Shown here in pieces: positions 43,339 to 47,240 of a stretch of 47,240 bases of DNA. The stretch's first letter is position 1; each line of letters opens with the position of its first letter. Below the pieces are notes generated by a model, which made no database searches, was not told where the DNA came from, and worked only from the letters and a program-made list of their open reading frames with translations. The stretch is taken from contig JBCCGK010000094.1 in assembly GCA_039029315.1 (NCBI GenBank), positions 1-47,240 of the forward strand, given 5' to 3'. This DNA is from JBCCCJ01 sp039029315. GTDB lineage: Bacteria > Bacteroidota > Bacteroidia > J057. Position numbers and translations under genes: made by a program.

Positions 43339-45105
43339 CTATTTTTTAATAACACGCTTCACTACAATCTCTTCCCCAGAAGCAATTCTTAAGTGATAAA
43401 TCCCCGTAGACAAATCTTTCATGGAAAGGGTGAAGGTCTCAGTACCTGGAAAAGCCATGATGTTCTGCTGTTTGACGGATTGACCTAAAGAATTGATCAA
43501 TGCCAGATTCACCTTGCCTGAATGTTGAAACGCCAGATCAATATGGAGTAAATCGGTCACAGGATTCGGATAGACATGGATGATCTTTCCAAATGAAAAG
43601 CTTTCAATGGCAGTCGTATTTACAGGAGAAACTGTCGAATCCCCAACTTCAAAATGGGCAGACATGAAACTCATGATATCATTTGTCAAACTAAGCTCCC
43701 AGGCAATACTTTGTTTTCCGGGAATTTCCACATGGACTTCATAGGAACCTAAGGCCAGATTGGAGAAGCCATATTCACCGTTTGCATCCGTAAGGGTATG
43801 GGAAATGGGATGTTGATTTTCATCACGTAGAAGAACTGAAATATTCGCTATTGGATCTCCAGGGCCTTTGTTCGCTCCCTGACTAATCAAACCTCCAATA
43901 AAGCCAGGCCCTCCCGGATTATTCCCCTGAATCAAGAATATATGCTGGTTGGAGACTGCCGAGTTACTCACTACCACAGGAGAGGAATTATTCCAATACA
44001 ATTCATTCCCTAGATACGTTGGTAGTAAGCTGGCATAGTCAGGATCTCCAGGTAATAGGGCTGCCTTTATCAGGTAGGTACCCGGACTCACATTGACAAA
44101 CGTGTAGGGATCCTGATTGATTTGTGTGGAATCTATCGCGCTCAGGGTCCCTGCGACAGAATCATGAACGATTAAATAAACAGTTGCGCTTGAGACACCA
44201 GTTGAATCAGGAGTTAATACAAATCCTGATACAGTGTATGTGCCAATATGCTGAACAATCAATGTCTTGCATTGAGTATCAGTACAATTCAGAGCAGTAT
44301 CTGTAATCGTAAGACAAACAGAGTAAAGCCCTGGATTGGCGTAGGTATATGAGGGGTGCTCTAGCGTAGAAGTAGAACCATCACCAAAATCCCAATGATA
44401 GGAGAAAGAAGTTCCGGGGCTCCCACTTGAATAGCTAGTGAACTGGGCGTCTAGCCCATTGAGCGTCTGTGTGAAACTCGTATTACATGCTGCTGAACCT
44501 GTCACTGTTACCGAGTCGCAGATGTAATCATCACAAGCAGTTAAAGAATCATAAATACCCAGGCAAACATAATAGGTTCCAAATGATCCATATGTATGGC
44601 TTGGGTCTTTCAAGCTTGAAGTATTCCCATCCCCGAAGTCCCATTGATGAAAAATCGTTGTACTTTGGTTCGTCCCATAAGAATTACTTGTGAATTGGAC
44701 CGTATTGCTCCCAGGGCTTGTGTTGGAAGTAAAAGAGGCCAGACAGTTAGCTGGTGGGCAATAATCAATTGAAAATGAAAAATTTGTGGTCCCACCAGTG
44801 AAGACTGCTGAGTCAGCAGCATAAAAGTTTCCTGTACAATCAAGTGTATAGGCCGTAATATTGGCATAGGTAATGCCTGCATCGAGGCTTGGGGAGAGTG
44901 AAAATAATCCCGAATTATCAGTAAATGTGGTGTCATCTAATGAGAACCCTCCATTTTGGGAACTAACAATACTGATAAAAACTGCCTGATTGGCTACACC
45001 GACTCCATTATCCAGAACATCACCGCTAAGGCTGAGGGTGGTTTGACCATATAGAAATATGCAGCCCAAAGGCAACAATAAGAAGATTGCACAAATTTTT
45101 TTCAT
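43339..45105 (-). CDS. PKD-domain surface protein with type IX secretion signal
   Basis: 588 residues from ATG 45105, which directly starts the signal peptide (MKKICAIFLLLPLGC...LYGQ). Order: carboxypeptidase-regulatory-like beta domain about 20-120; two PKD domains (HQWDFGDGNTSSLKDPSHTY and YHWDFGDGSTSTLEHPSYTY), each with Cys pairs; a CNA-B/carboxypeptidase-like domain about 295-385 (GTYTVSGFVLTPDSTGVSSA); another after a Gly-rich linker (GPGDPIANISVLLRDENQHP); then a type IX sorting domain about 510-588 (VYPNPVTDLLHIDL, GIYHLRIASGEEIVVKRVIK). It is exported by the PorSS/T9SS and anchored or released outside. No enzyme domain is present, so adhesion or scaffolding is likely. Divergent spacer to the repeats on its right. 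Confidence 0.9.
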   Translation of the reverse strand: MKKICAIFLLLPLGCIFLYGQTTLSLSGDVLDNGVGVANQAVFISIVSSQNGGFSLDDTTFTDNSGLFSLSPSLDAGITYANITAYTLDCTGNFYAADSAVFTGGTTNFSFSIDYCPPANCLASFTSNTSPGSNTVQFTSNSYGTNQSTTIFHQWDFGDGNTSSLKDPSHTYGSFGTYYVCLGIYDSLTACDDYICDSVTVTGSAACNTSFTQTLNGLDAQFTSYSSGSPGTSFSYHWDFGDGSTSTLEHPSYTYANPGLYSVCLTITDTALNCTDTQCKTLIVQHIGTYTVSGFVLTPDSTGVSSATVYLIVHDSVAGTLSAIDSTQINQDPYTFVNVSPGTYLIKAALLPGDPDYASLLPTYLGNELYWNNSSPVVVSNSAVSNQHIFLIQGNNPGGPGFIGGLISQGANKGPGDPIANISVLLRDENQHPISHTLTDANGEYGFSNLALGSYEVHVEIPGKQSIAWELSLTNDIMSFMSAHFEVGDSTVSPVNTTAIESFSFGKIIHVYPNPVTDLLHIDLAFQHSGKVNLALINSLGQSVKQQNIMAFPGTETFTLSMKDLSTGIYHLRIASGEEIVVKRVIKK

Positions 45106-45348
45106 GATTGTAGCATGATATTGAGTTGAAATATAAATAGTTTGAATAGGAGAAATGAACGTTCCCTTATTAGCCTGTATTGCAATGCTATAAGATAGCA
45201 ATGGAATCAGGTATCAAAAAGAGAAAAATGGAGGGACAGAAAACCATGACCTTGTTTATTGGGGATGTGAGTGTGAAGCCCACAAAATTGACGCATGGAA
45301 AGCACTGAACTCAGACTAAATGTAGTCGAAGTTGAACCAACAGAAAAA

Positions 45349-45484
45349 AGGAGGATGTCTCAAAAGGCTCAATATTGAGAAGAACGGAAAAGACACAAAG
45401 ACGGGAAGACATTCAAAATGAATTACTTATCCTTTGCGTCTCTCTGTCTCATATGTTTATTTCCTTTTGAAAAGAGCATCTCCT
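45349..45484. repeat. Imperfect terminal inverted repeats, MITE-like (136 bp)
   Basis: AGGAGGATGTCTCAAAAGG on the left matches the complement of CCTTTTGAAAAGAGCATCTCCT on the right with a few gaps. The interior is purine-rich (GACACAAAGACGGGAAG) on the left and pyrimidine-rich (CCTTTGCGTCTCTCTGTCTC) on the right. It is non-coding. It resembles a small inserted element but no second copy is in the window. Confidence 0.5.
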
Positions 45485-45497
45485 ATACGCATAATTC

Positions 45498-45664
45498 GTC
45501 ATTCCAGAGCCTTTCGGAGCGAAACGGAGAAAGCGGAGAAAGGCATCTGGAATCTCACACCCTGGCTGAAATGTGCTTATGAGAGGTCTCAAGCCTACCT
45601 TTCTCACAGCGGGAGATTCCAGACCTCCTTCAGTCTCTACGTTCCCCCAGTCGTCTGGAATGAC
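45498..45664. repeat. Nested palindrome built on TCTGGAAT units (167 bp)
   Basis: Outer arms GTCATTCCAGA (45498-45508) and TCTGGAATGAC (45654-45664). Inner arms TCTGGAATCTC (near 45546-45556) and GAGATTCCAGA (near 45613-45623). The four units thus alternate in orientation. Non-coding. Confidence 0.65.
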
Positions 45665-45740
45665 ATATTGGAGGCCTGTGCTCTTGGCTCAAAGCTAATT
45701 TTAGCAACACAGTACCTTTTGTTAACCATTCTATTGATGA

Positions 45741-45792
45741 GGTTTTTGCAACATTTTGGCGGTGCCGCACGGCAAAATGTTGCGTAAAAACC
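45741..45792. repeat. Long hairpin around GCGGTGCCGC
   Basis: GGTTTTTGCAACATTTTG (45741-45758) pairs with CAAAATGTTGCGTAAAAACC (45773-45792), with a two-base bulge. The loop contains the small palindrome GCGG-TG-CCGC. Confidence 0.65.
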
Positions 45793-45813
45793 GCCGATCG
45801 GCTAGTCCCTTGG

Positions 45814-45861
45814 GCTGCCAATCGGATGGTCTGGTGCGCTGCCAATCGGATGGTCTGGTGC
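45814..45861. repeat. Two perfect tandem copies of a 24-bp unit
   Basis: The unit runs from GCTGCCAATCGG to ATGGTCTGGTGC. Copies at 45814-45837 and 45838-45861 are identical, and a third begins (GCTGCCG) at 45862. A reading frame passes through but has no protein character. Confidence 0.85.
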
Positions 45862-45948
45862 GCTGCCGAATTTTGGGGGCCAGCTCGCCTAAACTGGTAA
45901 AAGTGTATGGTAAAGAAATTCGAATTTCCATTTTGGCCAAAGTCAAAC

Positions 45949-47004
45949 TTAGCGAATCGTATCTAATATCTTCAACTCCACAACATATCGATTCTCTTCC
46001 TCTTTTGCTGATAAGGAATAGTCATCCTTATACTCCAACTCCAGTCTGGAGCGGAGATTGTCAATGCCCAATCCATAAGAAGGGATATTTTCAGCTTGGT
46101 TGATTTCGTTTACCCCATGGAAATGGATGAGCACCTCTTGAATGGAAATCTCTATGGAAATCAGCTTGGGATCACGCAGACTTACTCCATATTTGAAGGC
46201 ATTTTCAACCAGTGGAATGAACATCAGGGGCGAGATCTCACGATGACCTGGATCTCCATGTATGCCAAAATGGATCGGGTAATCCTCCCCCAAGCGCAGT
46301 GTTTGCAAGTCGATATAATGCTTGATAAAGTCAAGCTCCTCTTTCAAGGGAATCCGATACTTTCCACTGTTATGTACCGATAGGCGCATGATTTCTGACA
46401 ATCTTAACACCGCTTCTGTGGTTTTTTCTGCTCCTTCTTCTGTTGAAAGCGCGTAAATCGCATTGAGGGTATTGAAGAGAAAGTGTGGATTGAATTGATT
46501 CATCAGAAACTTTCGTTCCACTTCTTTTTGCTTTTCCTCGGCCAGCTTTTTTTGCTCTGAGTTTGTCCAGGCCATTTTGGTAACGCCCACACTGGTGCTC
46601 GCAAACACGACCAGGATATTCATCATCACAGCTGCATCCCAAAATTCATCCTTTTCAATGAGAAAGCGAAATCCCAGGCTTTCTAGCCAGGTGAATATGG
46701 ATAGATTCAGGCAAACAATGATGGCAAAAGACAGGAGGATGCCTATGAGGTATTTCCACCAACTTTTTTTGCTCAAAAAGCGCGGAATGAGAAATTGACT
46801 ATTGGTATAAAACAGCAAGACAAAAAAGGGGATGAGCAGAAAGGCTTCATCAATCAGATATTCCTCACTCTCCACAAGACTCCTCAATGAATAATACAAA
46901 CCTGATAGATCGAAGATCAATTGCAGGACAAGCAACCAAAGGATGACATGGATCGCAATCCTGCTTGGAGAAGAAGATCTTGAGGCTTCATCGAGCTTTT
47001 TCAT
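45949..47004 (-). CDS. LytS/YpdA-type sensor histidine kinase
   Basis: 351 residues from ATG 47004 (an upstream in-frame ATG at 47043 would add 13). Four TM segments (about 17-35, 52-70, 83-103 and 122-142), then a short coiled linker. The His_kinase domain has H174 in LMNQFNPHFLFNTLNAIYAL, and the HATPase has PLVENAFKYG and the GLGIDNLRSRL box. Such kinases normally sit beside a LytTR response regulator. Here none is seen: its 3' side is the repeat cluster and its 5' side a transposase. The regulator may be elsewhere or lost. Confidence 0.9.
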   Translation of the reverse strand: MKKLDEASRSSSPSRIAIHVILWLLVLQLIFDLSGLYYSLRSLVESEEYLIDEAFLLIPFFVLLFYTNSQFLIPRFLSKKSWWKYLIGILLSFAIIVCLNLSIFTWLESLGFRFLIEKDEFWDAAVMMNILVVFASTSVGVTKMAWTNSEQKKLAEEKQKEVERKFLMNQFNPHFLFNTLNAIYALSTEEGAEKTTEAVLRLSEIMRLSVHNSGKYRIPLKEELDFIKHYIDLQTLRLGEDYPIHFGIHGDPGHREISPLMFIPLVENAFKYGVSLRDPKLISIEISIQEVLIHFHGVNEINQAENIPSYGLGIDNLRSRLELEYKDDYSLSAKEEENRYVVELKILDTIR

Positions 47005-47103
47005 AAGGTAAAAATGGCCCAAACTTTTGACAAGAAGGGCCATTTAATGAATTTATTTTTTAAGAGACTAATGATTATCACGAATAGGCTTGTATGAGGA
47101 AAA

Positions 47104-47240
47104 GTGGTTCCCAAGTCTTTGATTAGAGGTGTGAAACAAAAACCTAAGCACCTGGGAACCGACTCACAACTTAGATCTCTTACGAGTTTAAATCAAGTTG
47201 AATATGATGAGCTGTTGTCGGTTTTTGATCTTGTGGTGCA
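47104..47240 (+). CDS. N-terminus of a probable IS5-like transposase (cut by window)
   Basis: The frame is open from 47098 and runs off the right edge. No ATG; GTG 47104 or GTG 47131 are candidate starts. The visible protein reads QLRSLTSLNQVEYDELLSVF near its end, like the opening helix of IS5-group DDE transposases (LTxLxxxEFxxLLPxF). A dyad GGTTCCCAAG (47106-47115) / CCTGGGAACC (47151-47160), one mismatch, folds over the start region, as in some IS elements that limit translation. The IS left end should lie between 47005 and 47103. Family assignment is tentative because only about 40 residues are in view. Confidence 0.5.
   Translation, partial: MVPKSLIRGVKQKPKHLGTDSQLRSLTSLNQVEYDELLSVFDLVV

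Noticed and set aside
45434..45787. 117-residue plus-strand frame in the repeat cluster
   Set aside because: It is made of the palindromic repeats themselves; open only by chance.
47060..47075. AGAGACT near the right edge as a third MITE/IS end of the AGAGACTGTTT family
   Set aside because: Only seven bases match and the sequence diverges at once; too short to claim.

Overview
The window looks like a chromosome segment of a free-living, probably aquatic Bacteroidota (Saprospiria/Cytophagia-like). The signs are a type IX secretion C-terminal sorting domain on a PKD protein, many Bacteroidota-style lipoproteins, TAnnTTTG -7 promoter boxes without Shine-Dalgarno dependence, a DUF7009 protein, a TPR-TM-LuxR regulator, and a GH16/GH2/sulfatase gene content typical of polysaccharide degraders. 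No phage, plasmid or CRISPR locus is visible. The genus is inferred only loosely.

Layout. 1-285: a degenerate ~115-bp tandem repeat. 0.4-7.3 kb: a secreted beta-barrel-like protein, a class I/II aminotransferase, an ankyrin protein with a DUF4197 lipoprotein, a YyaL/DUF255 lipoprotein with an altered thioredoxin motif, and a small secreted metzincin. 7.3-10.6 kb (minus strand): a two-gene GH105-like + GH2 operon. 10.7-11.5 kb: an outer-membrane-type protein, then a perfect 15-bp palindromic terminator.

11.8-19.0 kb: the most unusual part. It is a co-directional island of a small secreted helical protein, a 1449-residue membrane protein, a membrane-anchored coiled-coil protein, a small single-TM protein and an 89-residue protein. 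The large protein combines an effector-associated/CoxE-type N-terminal helical domain, two TM segments, a degenerate VWA-like domain, a third TM segment, TPRs, WG repeats and a seven-bladed WD40 propeller. By the positive-inside rule the sensor repeats face the periplasm and the N-terminal and VWA-like domains face the cytosol. This is the best candidate for an undescribed system, perhaps a conflict or stress-signalling complex.

19.0-28.5 kb: a MITE-like element, a KstR2-like TetR regulator divergent from an isolated nuoN, a TauE exporter, a secreted coiled-coil protein, a thioredoxin-tsaE-ald operon, a hybrid histidine kinase and a second copy of the MITE-like element. 28.5-38.5 kb: an NtrC-type regulator overlapping serA, DUF7009, a LuxR-type membrane regulator, a GNAT, and a pyrR-pyrB-lptF/G-thrC run. 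38.5-40 kb: gapA and a tRNA-Glu with a textbook Bacteroidota promoter. 40.3-43.3 kb: a GH16 lipoprotein, a sulfatase and the relic of a second sulfatase with a large internal deletion. 43.3-47.2 kb: a PKD/T9SS surface protein, a 750-bp area packed with four different palindromic or tandem repeats, a LytS-type sensor kinase without its LytTR partner, and the first codons of a probable IS5-like transposase cut by the window edge.

How the parts fit: 40-43 kb (GH16 + sulfatases) and 7-10.6 kb (GH2 + GH105-like) form small scavenging sets for sulfated or acidic polysaccharides without a SusC/SusD pair in view. The housekeeping genes (serA, pyrB, thrC, ald, gapA, tsaE, nuoN) are scattered among them in short operons. 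Repeats and mobile debris cluster at the two edges and flank the 11.8-19 kb island on its right side.
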